Origin: Leptasterias polaris | Taxonomy: Eukaryota; Echinodermata; Asteroidea; Forcipulatida; Asteriidae | Direction of reading: 5' to 3' | NCBI GenBank assembly: GCA_037783415.1 | Contig: JAZGTN010000029.1 | Span: 1,798,001 to 1,862,000 of the forward strand | DNA: 64,000 bases | Part shown: positions 49,250 to 61,133 of the stretch, one piece after another | How positions within the stretch are numbered: position 1 is the stretch's first letter | Layout: every line of letters starts with the position of its first letter | Translations under genes and position numbers: made by a program | The notes under the pieces: model-generated | Seen by the model: only the letters and a program-made list of their open reading frames with translations | Told to the model about the DNA's origin: nothing | Databases searched by the model: none

Positions 49250-50690
49250 TTTCATACTCTGTACTCGTGCTCAAGTACAACTCGAGTACTGTTTTGATCT
49301 ACTCGTGCTCGTACTCAGCTAGAAAATACTTGTACTCGGGTAGGAAAAATATTCGTACTCAGCTAGAAAAATACTCGTACTCAGCCAGAAACATACTCGT
49401 ACTCAGCTAGAAACATACTCGTACTCGGCTAGAAACATACTCGTACTCGGCCTGAAAAATACTTGTACTCAGCTAGAAAAATACTTGTACTCAGCTAGAA
49501 ACATACTCGTACTCAGCTAGAAAAATACTTGTACTCGGCTAGAAACATACTCGTACTCGGCTAGAAACATACTCGTACTCGGCTAGAAACATACTCGTAC
49601 TCGGCCAGAAACATACTCGTACTCGGCCTGAAAAATACTTGTACTCAGCTAGAAACATACTCGTACTCAGCTAGAAAAATACTCGTACTCAGCTAGAAAA
49701 ATACTCGTACTCAGCTAGAAAAATACTTGTACTCGGCTAGAAACATACTAATACTCGGCTAGAAACATACTCGTACTCAGCTATAAACATACTCGTACTC
49801 GGCTAGAAACATACTCGTACTCGGCTAGAAACATACTCGTACTCGGCCAGAAACATACTCGTACTCGGCCTGAAAAATACTTGTACTCAGCTAGAAACAT
49901 ACTCGTACTCAGCTAGAAACATACTCGTACTCAGCTAGAAACATACTCGTACTCAGCTAGAAACATACTCGTACTCGGCCAGAAACATACTCGTACTCGG
50001 CCTGAAAAATACTCGTACTCGGCTAGAAAAATACTTGTACTCGGCTAGAAACATACTCGTACTCGGCTAGAAACATACTTGTACTCGGCTAGAAAAATAC
50101 TCGTACTCGGCTAGAAACATACTCGTACTCGGCTAGAAACATACTCGTACTCGGCTAGAAACATACTCGTACTCGGCTAGAAAACATACTCGTACTCGGC
50201 TAGAAACATACTTGTACTCGGCTAGAAACATACTCGTACTCGGCCTGAAAAATACTTGTACTCAGCTAGAAAAATACTTGTACTCAGCTAGAAAAATACT
50301 CGTACTCAGCTAGAAACATACTCGTACTCAGCTAGAAACATACTCGTACTCAGCTAGAAACATACTCGTACTCAGCTAGAAAAATTATCATACTCTAAGA
50401 AAAATGCTCGTACTCGGCTCTTATTCAGCTAGAAACATACTCGTACTGGGCTAGTGTGCTATAAATATACTCGTACTCGGCTACACAAATACTCATCGTA
50501 CTCATCGCACAAAAAACTTATCGTACTCGGCCTGAAAAAGACTTGTATTTTAAGTTAGAACATACTTGTACTCGGCTAGAAAAATACTCGTAGTCAGCTA
50601 GAACAATTCTCGTACTCAGATAGAAAAATACTCGTTCTCGGCTAGCATAATACTCATACTAATAGTCCATACTCGATATCTGACTGGAAA
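49250..50690. repeat. 22-bp minisatellite array, about 60 copies
   Basis: The unit is CTAGAAAYATACTYGTACTCR plus one G/C, repeated head to tail with C/T, A/G and CCTGAAAAA variants; regular from about 49310 to 50400, more degenerate to 50690. Confidence 0.97.
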
Positions 50691-50702
50691 ACAATCTGTA
50701 TT

Positions 50703-51101
50703 CGAAGTCATGTACTCGAAGTCATGTACTCGAAGTCATGTACTCGAAGTCATGTACTCGAAGTCATGTACTCGAAGTCATGTACTCGAAGCCATGTACT
50801 CGAAGTCATGTACTCGAAGCCATCTTGTACTCGAAGCCATCTTGTACTCGAAGTCATGTACTCGAAGTCATGTACTCGAAGCCATGTACTCGAAGCCATG
50901 TACTCGAAGCCATGTACTCGAAGCCATGTACTCGAAGTCATGTACTCGAAGTCATGTACTCGAAGTCATGTACTCGAAGTCATGTACTCGAAGTCATGTA
51001 CTCGAAGTCATGTACTCGAAGTCATGTACTCGAAGTCATGTACTCGAAGTCATGTACTCGAAGTCATGTACTCGAAGTCATGTACTCGAAGTCATGTACT
51101 C
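50703..51101. repeat. 14-bp minisatellite array, 28 copies
   Basis: GAAGTCATGTACTC (GTC or GCC variants) repeated; two units have an extra CTT (17 bp). GCC variants cluster at 50790-50935. Because 14 is not a multiple of 3, each forward frame encodes the same 14-residue repeat MYSKSCTRSHVLEV with no stop. Confidence 0.98.
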
Positions 51102-51359
51102 AATAGTTGACCGAAACTGCACTCAGACTCCTATTTTCAGTGCTCATGGTTAGAGAAGAATTTAAAATGTTCCTGTCCGCTTGCCTAAGGCCTACGTGCG
51201 ACATTACAAGAAGAGAGAAATAAAGCCCTTGAAAAGCAAAATTGAAGTTGTCTATGATACATTCATGTTCGAAAGATAGTTATCGTGACGAGCACACATT
51301 GTCGTCTAGAAATATTGGTCACACAACAATAAATGCTTGTATACCTCATTTTTCAGTAT

Positions 51360-51570
51360 ATGTCTTGTTTTATAAAGTACTCGGTCTCGTACTTGTAATT
51401 GTATTTGGAGATCAAAGTACTTGGTACTCCCCTATTGGACTCGGTACTCGGATAAAGCAGAATACATTGTACTCGGACACTGGTACCCGCACTCGATGGC
51501 CCAAATACTCGATCTGGAGTACTTACTCGATCATCCGTACACTCGACAGTATACTTAGTCTCGACTGAAG
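51360..51570. repeat. Degenerate TACTCG-rich flank of the minisatellites
   Basis: Scattered GTACTCG, TACTCGAT and CTCGGTAC motifs with no fixed period; probably decayed array. Confidence 0.6.
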
Positions 51571-52039
51571 AAAACAATGGAGAAAACATAATAATCATCA
51601 ACCTCAAAGACAAAACATGAACAAAAAGACACAACATTTGATAGATGGGCGAGCAAAATGTAAAACTAATACTAAAAAGTAGTATGAAGAAAGAAGCATC
51701 CATCATTGTATTGTGTGATGAGATCATGATTGGTGAAGATAAATATTCTGTAACGATGAACATTGTAGCGTGTTGCTCTGACACACAGGGGAAATCACAC
51801 ACGTGATCTATGGCAGTATGATCAAAATCTACACATTTAGGACCCGTGCGCTGTATACCAAGGATGGAACTCTCGTTCATTTTGTAACCGCTTAAATCCG
51901 ATCTTCGGTCTCTCGTTAATGTTCAATTTCACTTTGATTGTCCCCGATAATAAAGGTGAATTAAGCTCTAAAGAAAATAATGCACTTCAAAATAACTGTA
52001 AAGAACACAAAATACACTGAAGTCTTGCGTCAGCATTGC

Positions 52040-52440
52040 CCCGGGGAAGGGCGGGGGGGGGGGGGGTTCCCCCTGCAATACTGTCTTAACGGGGTCAACT
52101 TGACCCAGAATCTGAGACAAAACGCTTTAATTAACCGGATACCTGGGCCCAATTTCATAGAGCTGCTTAAGCAAAAAATATTGCTTAACAATTGTCTGCT
52201 AAGCAGAAATGAGCAGGATACCAGTCACAAATTGTACATTTGACATGGTAGTTTGGCTGGTAACCCTTTTCTGGTAAGCATACTTTTGTTGTGCTTAGCT
52301 ATTTGTTGTGCTTAAAGCAGCTCTATGAAATTGGGTCCTGGTCAGAGTTACGAAGTAAACGAGGTATGCTGCCCCCAACATGGGACTGGCACCCTGTGAC
52401 CTGTGACCCTTCCCCGGGTCCATTCTGACCCAGGGGTGCA
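52040..52440. repeat. GGTCA-type repeat element split by a MITE
   Basis: The left CCCCGGGGAAGGGC and right GACCCTTCCCCGGG are inverse; TGACCC motifs cluster at both sides of the inserted MITE. Confidence 0.5.
52145..52338. mobile_element. GGGCCCAATTTCATAGAG MITE, 194 bp
   Basis: GGGCCCAATTTCATAGAGCT at the left is mirrored by AGCTCTATGAAATTGGGTCC at the right, with GCTTAAGCA and TGCTTAGC inside. A decayed relative is at 52596-52790. It sits inside the GGTCA-type element 52040-52440. Confidence 0.85.
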
Positions 52441-54094
52441 TATCATTAACACACAAAACTAAATAAGAAAAAAGTAGACCACAACCGACAGGAACACTTC
52501 AGCAAAGTACCGTTATGGTATTAACTGATAATTATAAAGCTATTAGTGTGACGGGTGTAATACTCACACTGACCCCAATCTTATACCATTTCTCAACGGT
52601 CCATTGTCACAGAACTGCTTAAAGGAGTAAGTTGTGCTTAACAACTTTCTGTTCAGCGAAAGAAAGCAGGACATAATTCACCAGATGGTGCATGTGACAT
52701 GGCACTTTGGCTGGTTACCTTATTCTGATTATGTGTGTTTCAGCACAATTAAAACTCTTAAAGGTGCTACATATAAATGGGTCTCAGAATTCATAAACTT
52801 CAAAGTCGGTCTTTTAAAAAAAAAATCTCTTATTTCCAGTGTCTTGAATACCTTATCAGTGGATACGTGTGCTATATAGGACTCCAGTATTATTTGATGA
52901 GAAAAGTGGACCCTGATGCTGCCGCATATCGTTGAAGTACATTCAACAATTATTGGACTAACAATTGTTAAATTTCTATAGTTTACTCAATATATTACTC
53001 AGAAAGAAATCACTGCGGCACCTCAAAATTCATTTGGTCAGATGTACAAATCGGACTCAATTTAACATATGATGATTAAATAGCCTGGTTGTTCATTAAA
53101 TCGAACGAGAAGTTCGTCACACTGAACAACTTTAATATTGGAAAGTGCAAAGTGAAAATATACTTTGATTCATCGGCCTAATGTGGTGAAGTTTAGTGAC
53201 ACACAATCGAGGCATTGTTAAGATGAATGATGACATGAAAAAAACTCGTGATATGTTCTGACAATTTTGTTTAGCTTGATTAAATAACTCGAAATTGGCG
53301 AGGGTGCCATATTTTTGTTAATTGAAAGCAAAGAGGGTGTTTTGCGTATTAGTCATGGTTGCGGCGGCTCATAACAACGTGTTGCCTGTGTTAGGGGGGT
53401 TTTCAATGGAACTCTCAGGCCTTTTGTCAGCTCAATCTTTTCACCGGTCGGTAACTCGGAGATCGTTCACCGGCAGAAGGTGTTTTTTTTCCTCTTTAAT
53501 ATGGGGCATTCACCGCCGTCTGACGGGGCAAAACACACACTGCCGGTAACTTATACACCCCTCGACATCCAATTTGAATTGTAAATAGGTTTACACCATG
53601 CGATCACGGTGTAATTAAATGCTGCAGACTTAGGTTCGTTGTTAGAGGTTGAAGATATTGGTGTATAGTCCCTTAAAATAATTGAGAAATAATTTTACAG
53701 GAGTACAACTAATTTGAAAGTTCACCTGGTCTGAAAATGTGTTTAATGAAAACAAAATGAAGTTTTATTTTTCTAACAATCATTTCTGATGACGTTTGCT
53801 AGGTTAGCATTGCGCACGTGATATTGTGCACGCTGATAGTGATAGGCCAATTTCGTTTGTATCCACAAGAATGATAATTTTGCACGTGACACTGCATTTA
53901 CCAATCAAATTACCAGGAAGCCTTCTGCGTTATTTAAACACCGAATTCATCCTTGCAGGGCTTTATTATACGGGTATAGTTGAAGTTTTTCAGAAATGTC
54001 ACCGTACGACAGAACTGTGTCATTGTGAATTTCGTGTTGTAACTGGGAAAAAGGTCTCTTAAAACAAATCCTAAAATTAATAATAAAGTCTTGC

Positions 54095-54420
54095 AAGGTA
54101 CCATACAACCTTAATTGGCAAAGAGCACTAGAAAGCGCTTGATATTATAAAACATTGTTAGAAACGACACCTCTGAAGTAGTGTAGTTTTAGAGAAAGAT
54201 GTAATTTTCACCAAAACACTTGAATCTGAGAAAAGATTCATGCATGAAGCCTTTCTCAGGCATCTGAAAGCACACAATTTTATGCAGCCCGGATGATGGT
54301 TTTTTGGTTTGGTTTTTTTCCCCCTTTGTTTTTTTGCATTTTCGATGACCAATTGAGCCCAAATGTTGTTATTTTATGGATACACCAAGTGAGAATACCG
54401 GTCTTTGACAATTTCCAAAA
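54095..54420 (+). mobile_element. MITE family A copy
   Basis: AAAGAGCACTAGAAAGCG, TTGTTAGAAACGACACC, GGCATCTGAAAGCACACAA, CGATGACCAATTGAGCCC and TCTTTGACAATT in family order. Confidence 0.68.
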
Positions 54421-55384
54421 GCATGTCCGGCCTCAAAAACAGAGACTGATTTGGCAGTCTCTGTTAAAGATTCTTTCAATTTCATGAAGAGTTAAAAAGT
54501 AAAGTGGTTAATATAGTCCCTTAGTGTGGTGGGTGGGTGTAGCCTTGTACCTCCCACTACACATGGGTATAATTTATCTACCAGACTGTTATGTCATACA
54601 AGTTTAGATCATTTCAATCAGGTCCAGGGTAACCCTCAAGCTTGGCTAGTCATTTGAGGCCCTCGTTTATAGTATGATCACAAAAACATAACTTCTGACT
54701 GCCTTTATGTTCTTTCAGCATCTTATACACATGGTAGTCTTAAGTTAACCTCGGTCCTTTCTTACTTACCGGTGTACCTTGATCATCAGGAAGAAACAGA
54801 AGCACATTAGAACAGAAACTAATATCCCAAGTGGCATAAATATTATAGGCATGGTCAAGAAGCCTCAATTATGCTGTCTTTTAGAATATGGGTTAGTTAA
54901 TTTAAACAGGGTCTATGGTATTCCGCACTACCAGCTCAAGTTTCCCCAATACACTCCAAAAGATGGTAAAAACGGGTCAAAGTTGACCCCAGTCCGGGTC
55001 CCGTGGTTCTGACCAGTTTCGGGTCAGGCTGACCCGGAAACTTGTTGAAGCAAGGGGTTGTAACTCAGAGTTGCCGTCAGTTTGACACATTTCTTGGTCT
55101 TTTTGACACAGATTCATGGGTCATAGTGACCAAGAAACGGGTCAGCCCCCAAACGGGAGCCGGAATGCTGGTCAATTCTGTCCCGGATGCTTTTACAGTG
55201 TAACAAGTTCTATTAAAGACGCTCAACCTGTTAGCAGAAATGAAGTTCAGAATCAAATAACTGTGAGCCAGCAACAACATTTTTTTGGCGGTCGTGCCTC
55301 TTTAAATTCAACGCAGAGAATTCCCCCTCCCTTTCAATAACAACAATGCGAAAAGCTTGCACATAATCATATTATTAATGACCA

Positions 55385-55580
55385 CGATGAATCAGGGAGC
55401 GAGTTCTAATTCATCCGGCCCATGATGGTTTAACCGCCCAATTTGTCATGAGCTCAAGAGGGCTGCGTCCATAGTGCCATCCATCATGGTTTGGCGCGCT
55501 TTTGGGAAGCCCTCTGTTTGCTGTTTCCCCCCGCCTAATTGACCGTTCCACGCATTAGTAAACTCGGCCACCTCCAGGTT
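55385..55580. promoter_or_regulatory. GC-richer block, possible enhancer
   Basis: Unique block 2.4 kb upstream of FoxB with paired CATGATGGTTT / CATCATGGTTT motifs 60 bp apart and CCTAATTGACC. Non-coding. Confidence 0.22.
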
Positions 55581-55839
55581 CCAACGGGTCCAATTTTTGT
55601 TTTGTCTTCTTGTATGTAAGATTTTAACTGCTTTTGTCGGTAAATTCAGTAGAGACTGACAACGTTTATTTATTATTATTTTGGTGTAGATTTATTAGTG
55701 CATTATTAATGAAAATGTACTAAAGGGTAAAGGTTATCAGAGGCAACTTGTAGCATACTGGTATTGTTTTGAGCCCCCATAAACTTGTGTCGCTTCAACA
55801 ATGTGTAAGGAATGAAAACTGAAACTGTAATTTGACGTA

Positions 55840-56290
55840 AATGTGAATATTTATGATCGTAAGGTCAAACTTACGAAAGTGCACGTCTGCTGTGACTTCT
55901 ATGTCCGACAGCAGATTTTCCACATCCTAAACCCACTTTGTCCGACACGAACTTTTACGTCCGACCCATTTCCTGTTCTGTCTTGTTCGACAAGCCTTTA
56001 TATCGGGCCTATTGTGGACAATGCATTTTGGTCGACCCATTGTGCCAACAATGTCGAAGCATTTTTTTCCCCACACGTTTATGTCCGACACATTGTGTTG
56101 GACAAACATTTACGTCCGACACATTTTATCCGACAAATTATTCTTTTCCATCTGTTTTGTCCAGTACCTTTATGTTCGAACCTGAGCGTCCAACCCATTA
56201 TGTCCGACGCATTGTGTCCGAAAAACAATTTTGTTCGACAAGCCTACACTTTGTCCGACCTGATCATTGTGCGCAACAAACACTTGTTGT
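55840..56290. repeat. Degenerate GTCCGACA minisatellite
   Basis: About 28 imperfect GTCCGACA/GTTCGACA motifs, roughly every 15-16 bp, with TTTAYG and CATT between; a 31-32 bp higher unit is visible. Open frames of 149 and 133 codons across it are by-products of the repeat. Confidence 0.8.
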
Positions 56291-57339
56291 AATAAGTTGT
56301 TGGGGTAACTGTGGGATTTCAAGAAACGGGGCAGAATGATTTACCAAGCATCAATGTCTGAATAGATTTCCTTTTTATCAAGGCGATCAAAAATGTATTA
56401 AGACTCCAAGAATGGCCGAAACCACCATTGCACTTAACCTTTTATTATTTAACGTAAAGTAGCTTTCCTTTTTCTTTTTTCTCATTCATCAAAAATTGGG
56501 GAAGTGCGCTTTGGTTATGATATCGCTTCCTGTATATCCCTGCTTTATTTTCGCCATTCCGTACAGTAGACGTCGTGTTCATTTACCGGTAGTCGAAGAC
56601 AGCTGAGAGGCGACGAGGTTCTTACGCATGCGTACTATATCGAGAGTGTTCGAATCCAGTGCTGGCTGTTGGTGCCTCGTTTCAGTCCTTTCTTGGAACT
56701 CCTATACGTTGTATTGATAAACATCAATTGCTTCTTTTCATTGTTATCAACATCAATATTGGACACTGTTCATTAACATTGATATGAATTAAACTTTCAC
56801 ATGCACATTTTCCCTTTAAAACAACATTAGGGATCAACACGTCATTATAACAGAGACAAAAACAGATTTAAAATACATGATTTAAAAGAAAAAAAGATAC
56901 TCGTCGGAGGTCACACTATCTGGGTTTGGGGGACACAGTATCCAGCCTTCGGGAGATCTTAACTGATTTGGCAACGTCCTAATTAAAATTTAGATTTTAT
57001 CAAAGCCTTTCCCAAACTGTGACAAACTGTTAAATATAAAGGCTTTTTTTTCATCGGTATTTATTGATTTATTAATATGAAAAATGAGAGAGCGAGGTCT
57101 GTTTCTGATAAAAACTAATTTGACTGATTGGGAGTGGCGTGTGTACAAAATTGAACAACTAAATAACACCGTATGTCGTCTCGAATCAATTTCCAATGTC
57201 TATGCCGTTTGAACGTGTTGTTTATGAATGAAACTAAAGTCGGTGATCGTTAGCAGTGGCATGTTTAGCTGTGTGTGGAGAGAGCTGCCCGCTACTTGAC
57301 TAGTTGTTGTGGTGTTGACAATCACACTGGCTTGTTGAC

Positions 57340-57780
57340 CGTTTATTGTTCCCAAGGTGTGCAGAGCTAATAAGATCGCGGCGTTCCACGGCCCTAGAGT
57401 GGCCGCGACCCGCCCACTTACCGCGGCTGATTGACATCTTGGCCTGTGTCTGTGCGCAGCCCGAACACAACAGGGAGCCAAGTTGCTTTATCAACAAGCG
57501 CGCCCGCCTACATTGGTGGGCCCGTGATGTCGTCTCGCCATGCGATTGGTACAGTATCCTTTGCTTCACTTGTCAGCCGGGGAGTTTGTCCGTGGCCCCT
57601 GCTGCTACCTGGCCGACCGGTTGGTTAAGTGCTGCATCACCCCGAGCCGTCCTCAAATTGAAATCGGCAAGAAGTGGGATGACAGAAGCTTTGTCATGTT
57701 CTACCCCTCAGTGCCAGCATCGACGGACTGAACTTTTAGCAAGAGTTTTCCACACCAGAAATGTACCCATCGAGAATTAA
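57340..57780 (+). promoter_or_regulatory. GC-rich upstream block of FoxB
   Basis: A CpG-rich stretch in otherwise AT-rich DNA, 225-660 bp upstream of the FoxB start. It includes a CGATTGG inverted CCAAT box near 57543 and open frames on both strands that show no recognisable protein. Likely promoter-proximal control DNA; inferred from composition and place. Confidence 0.35.
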
Positions 57781-57920
57781 TCCACACGCTGATGATCAAG
57801 AGAGAGAAAAAACGCACAATTTGCAAGTTATTCAGTTTCAGTCAGGTCGGCCATCCAGCTTTTATGCTGAGCTTTGCACTTTATCAACAAAACTCACAGC
57901 ACAAGTGTAAATAACACGAT

Positions 57921-57932
57921 TTATTTATACTT
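57921..57932 (+). promoter_or_regulatory. Possible TATA element of FoxB
   Basis: TTATTTATAC lies 75-85 bp upstream of the FoxB start codon. With the usual 30-bp spacing, transcription would begin near 57955. Position fits, but the motif is common in AT-rich DNA. Confidence 0.3.
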
Positions 57933-58004
57933 GGATCTAAGTTGCAATTGCGGGTGAATGCAATTTGACTTTGTGGTTGTTTGCTCTAAGAGTTTGACGA
58001 CATC

Positions 58005-58955
58005 ATGCCTCGGCCGGCTCGGAGCACGTACAGCGACGCCAAGCCACCCTACTCGTACATCTCGCTCACGGCGATGGCAATCCAGAACTCCGGCGAGAAG
58101 ATGCTCCCACTGAGCGACATCTACAAGTTTATCATGGATCGGTTCCCCTACTATCGGAAGAACACGCAGAGGTGGCAGAACTCTCTCAGACACAATCTCT
58201 CCTTTAATGACTGCTTCATCAAGATTCCCCGCCGTCCAGACCGCCCAGGTAAAGGCAGCTACTGGGCTCTGCATCCGCTAAGTGCCGACATGTTCGAGAA
58301 CGGCAGCTTCCTGAGACGTCGGAAGAGATTCAAATCGCCGAGGATCACCGCCATTGATCACAATCTTCAGATCAAGCAGATCGACTCGGCTAAGATCTTC
58401 CAGGAGCAGGCGAAAATTGGACTGCCACCGTTCGCTGCGCTCGGTTCCCTGTCACCGTACTCGGTTCAGATCCCCACTATGGGCATGACTTGTTGTACGG
58501 CCAGCTCGGCATCACCCACCGGTATCTACCCGTCAAAACACAGCCTCGTCACGTCGGCCACCAGCCCCACACTGAAACAAGCTTTCACCATCGAAAACAT
58601 TATCTCACCGGACTTCAAACCCAAATCTGGACCACCACAGAACGTCAAAGTAGTCACGTCAGTTCAGCCGGCGACCTGCGTTAACACATGTACGGCGACT
58701 GTCCCCAGCCCAACTTTCACGAGCAGCAGAGTTTGGACCTCTAGCGCGGGGCGCTGTGGAGCACCCCTGTCCCCGGAAGAGCGGGCCTACCTGAGCGAAT
58801 ACACGGCCCACTGTCGGACAATTCTACCACCGTCATTTCCCCAGACACCGGCGTTTCCCCTACCGATCAAACCGGCCGTTCATGGGCTCGGGGCGATCCC
58901 CGTTGTGCCACTCGGTACGTTCTCATCAAAGTGCAATAGACCTACGCTAGTATAA
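58005..58955 (+). CDS. foxb: Forkhead transcription factor FoxB, single exon, 316 aa
   Basis: DNA-binding transcription factor acting in the nucleus. The N-terminus [20 protein letters not shown] is the FoxB signature and leads into a complete forkhead domain (about residues 13-105): [26 protein letters not shown], recognition helix [15 protein letters not shown] (residues 57-71), wing KGSYWALHP and basic FLRRRKRFK. Residues 193-200, AFTIENII, match the eh1 Groucho co-repressor motif found in FoxB proteins. Length is close to vertebrate FoxB1 (about 325 aa), which is also intronless. The ATG has A at -3. FoxB is expected to act in neural and ectodermal patterning; in this animal that is inference. 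Confidence 0.97.
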   Translation: MPRPARSTYSDAKPPYSYISLTAMAIQNSGEKMLPLSDIYKFIMDRFPYYRKNTQRWQNSLRHNLSFNDCFIKIPRRPDRPGKGSYWALHPLSADMFENGSFLRRRKRFKSPRITAIDHNLQIKQIDSAKIFQEQAKIGLPPFAALGSLSPYSVQIPTMGMTCCTASSASPTGIYPSKHSLVTSATSPTLKQAFTIENIISPDFKPKSGPPQNVKVVTSVQPATCVNTCTATVPSPTFTSSRVWTSSAGRCGAPLSPEERAYLSEYTAHCRTILPPSFPQTPAFPLPIKPAVHGLGAIPVVPLGTFSSKCNRPTLV

Positions 58956-60394
58956 CCATCCTTTAGTCTGATCTCAACTGAAAGCACTTGACTTTGTAAA
59001 TCATCTTCAAATACTGCACTGAATAGAATGCTGGTTATGTGGTTGTGCTGAGTTGTAAATGGAGGGACCAAACTGTGTATAAGGAGCACCTTGCGAAAGG
59101 TGTGTACATAAAAGTGTATCTTTTACTTTTAAAACATTTACAATTTAATTGTGCTTTTTTTAGGCGTGCCTTTATTGCAATTGCCTTTACGTTGTAGTGA
59201 AGAGAAGAAGAAAAAACCGTGTGTTCACCCAAACTTGTCATTTTAAAACCTATAGATTGGTCTAACATATTACACAAATCACTTCGCTTCGCTAGTTTTC
59301 CCGTAACGTTTAACAGAAAATTGAGTATTTCTAAACTTGTATCCTGTATTTTGTCGGTGAAATGTGTAATCAACTTGGTATATTTCCTCTCAAAATGTTT
59401 TAACATTTTGACTCGGAAATCGTTTTGTAAACACAATTGCACAATGCGTGTCAAAACTTTAAGGAAGGCGATAAAAACACTGCCGGCAACGTTGGACTAA
59501 CTTGTACGAATTGTTAGGAATTGGAAAGCATTTCAAAATATAACAGGAACATTGACAATGATTGAAATATCAAGAAGTTCAATGGTCAAGTTGCTACCAG
59601 GTATAAAGTGCCGTAAACTTTGAAGTAGAGTATGCCGCTATGAAAGGAGATGATTAATTTTTTTGCAGGAACCAAACAAAAATTTAAGATAACAATTCAA
59701 TTGCAAAGTAAACTATTTCAGATTGGAATATAAAGCGAGTAGTATCGAACTTCACAATATATGTTTTAGTTGTTAAAAAATAAACAAACACACTCGACAT
59801 CTAATGGTTGCCGAATGTGGCATTTTCAAAAACTTAAAATGTAAAAAAAAAAAAACACGATGCAAACTTATTTTGCCAAAACGTATAAGAATCGGTATCC
59901 ATGGCAACGAAGCTCTTAAAGTTAAAATGAGGATCTGCTAAGGCATGCATTGTGTAGGGTTTGAAGCATTGTTTCCACCAATTTAACTTTCTCTCTTGTA
60001 TATTTGACGAAGAAATGTAAATAATTCTAATTTCAAAAAATAGCTGTATATACTGTAAACTAAATTTGACTTCTTGGAAATTTATTATTTTGACTTGATA
60101 ATTTTTGTTTTAATTTTAAGCCAAAAAGTTTAGTTTTGATTGATTTTCCCACCGATATCACCTCAATTGGTTGTCACGTGACAATCAGTATCGGGGTAAC
60201 ATTATGATCAATCTTATTGTTTCCACATACTGAGCCAATGAGTGATCATGTAGAATTTAGGTTTATTTTCTTCTCCTTACTCTTTTTCCCTTCGTTTTAT
60301 TTTCCTCCTTCGGCACTGTTTCCGAATATCATAAAAAAATACACAGCCAAAAGTATTCCCCATTAAGAAGTTTGACACAATATATCTTAAAGGT

Positions 60395-60795
60395 ATTATA
60401 CAGGATTGTTAAGGATGAAAAACATCATTGTTTAAAGACCCTGTACACTATTGGTAAGATCGAAAAACACAAATGTTCACAGATTCACACATAACTTACA
60501 TGATTTAAAGTAAGTAATGGTAGAAAGGGTTCCTTAAAATATTTCTGCCTAAAATGCTATCGTTTCTGAGAAATTAGTAAAACAATAGTTTTTATCGCGC
60601 GCGATAATAAACTCGATGTCTGAAAAACAGAAAACACATAAGGTCTCTTTTCACTATTTTCTCGTGACCTCGATGACCAATTGAGCTCAAATTTTCACAG
60701 GTTTGTTATTTCATGTATGTGGTTGATTACACAAAACATGAACACTGTCTGTGATTATTTTGTCAGCTCTTCCAATCCTGTATAATACCTTTAAG
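60395..60795. mobile_element. MITE with AAAGGTATTATACAGGATTG ends
   Basis: AAAGGTATTATACAGGATTG is mirrored by CAATCCTGTATAATACCTTT about 400 bp on; the body includes GTTATTTCATGTATG and CCAATTGAGCTCAAA, linking it to families A and B. Confidence 0.75.
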
Positions 60796-60797
60796 TG

Positions 60798-61133
60798 TAG
60801 TCTGAAATCTTCCTGATTATGAAGCTCGTACTATAGAACCATGTTTTCTCTGAAATATTCCCCTTCAGAAAGAAGTCATGTTAGAGAAAACTGTATCTGA
60901 AAACCTAAATAAACGCAACAGCTAATTTCGGTTGTTACAACCAAAATTAAGGACACTGTGTTTACATGCTGAAAAATTGTGCATGGTTTTTCACTATAAT
61001 CCTGACTCACACAACGGACTTGGCCCAAATGTTCACAGGTTTGTTGTTTCATGTATAATAATGGTTGGTCACACAAAGCATGGACACTGTCTGTGGCTAT
61101 TCTTTCAGCTCAATCAATCCTGTACAATATTTT
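60798..61133. mobile_element. MITE family B copy
   Basis: Lies right after the preceding MITE and shares its right end (CAATCCTGTACAATA) and the body seen at 46140-46462. Confidence 0.65.

Larger units (their letters stand above)
51571..57339. other. Intergenic region between the minisatellites and FoxB
   Basis: Repeats as listed; a GC-richer unique block at 53300-53560. No protein recognised, including the 175-codon frame on the minus strand at 51353-51880, which overlaps decayed repeat. Confidence 0.55.

Noticed and set aside
53322..53549. 75-codon frame with a hydrophobic signal-peptide-like start
   Set aside because: Short, no cleavage-site or downstream domain evidence, and it lies in a GC-richer unique block better explained as non-coding.
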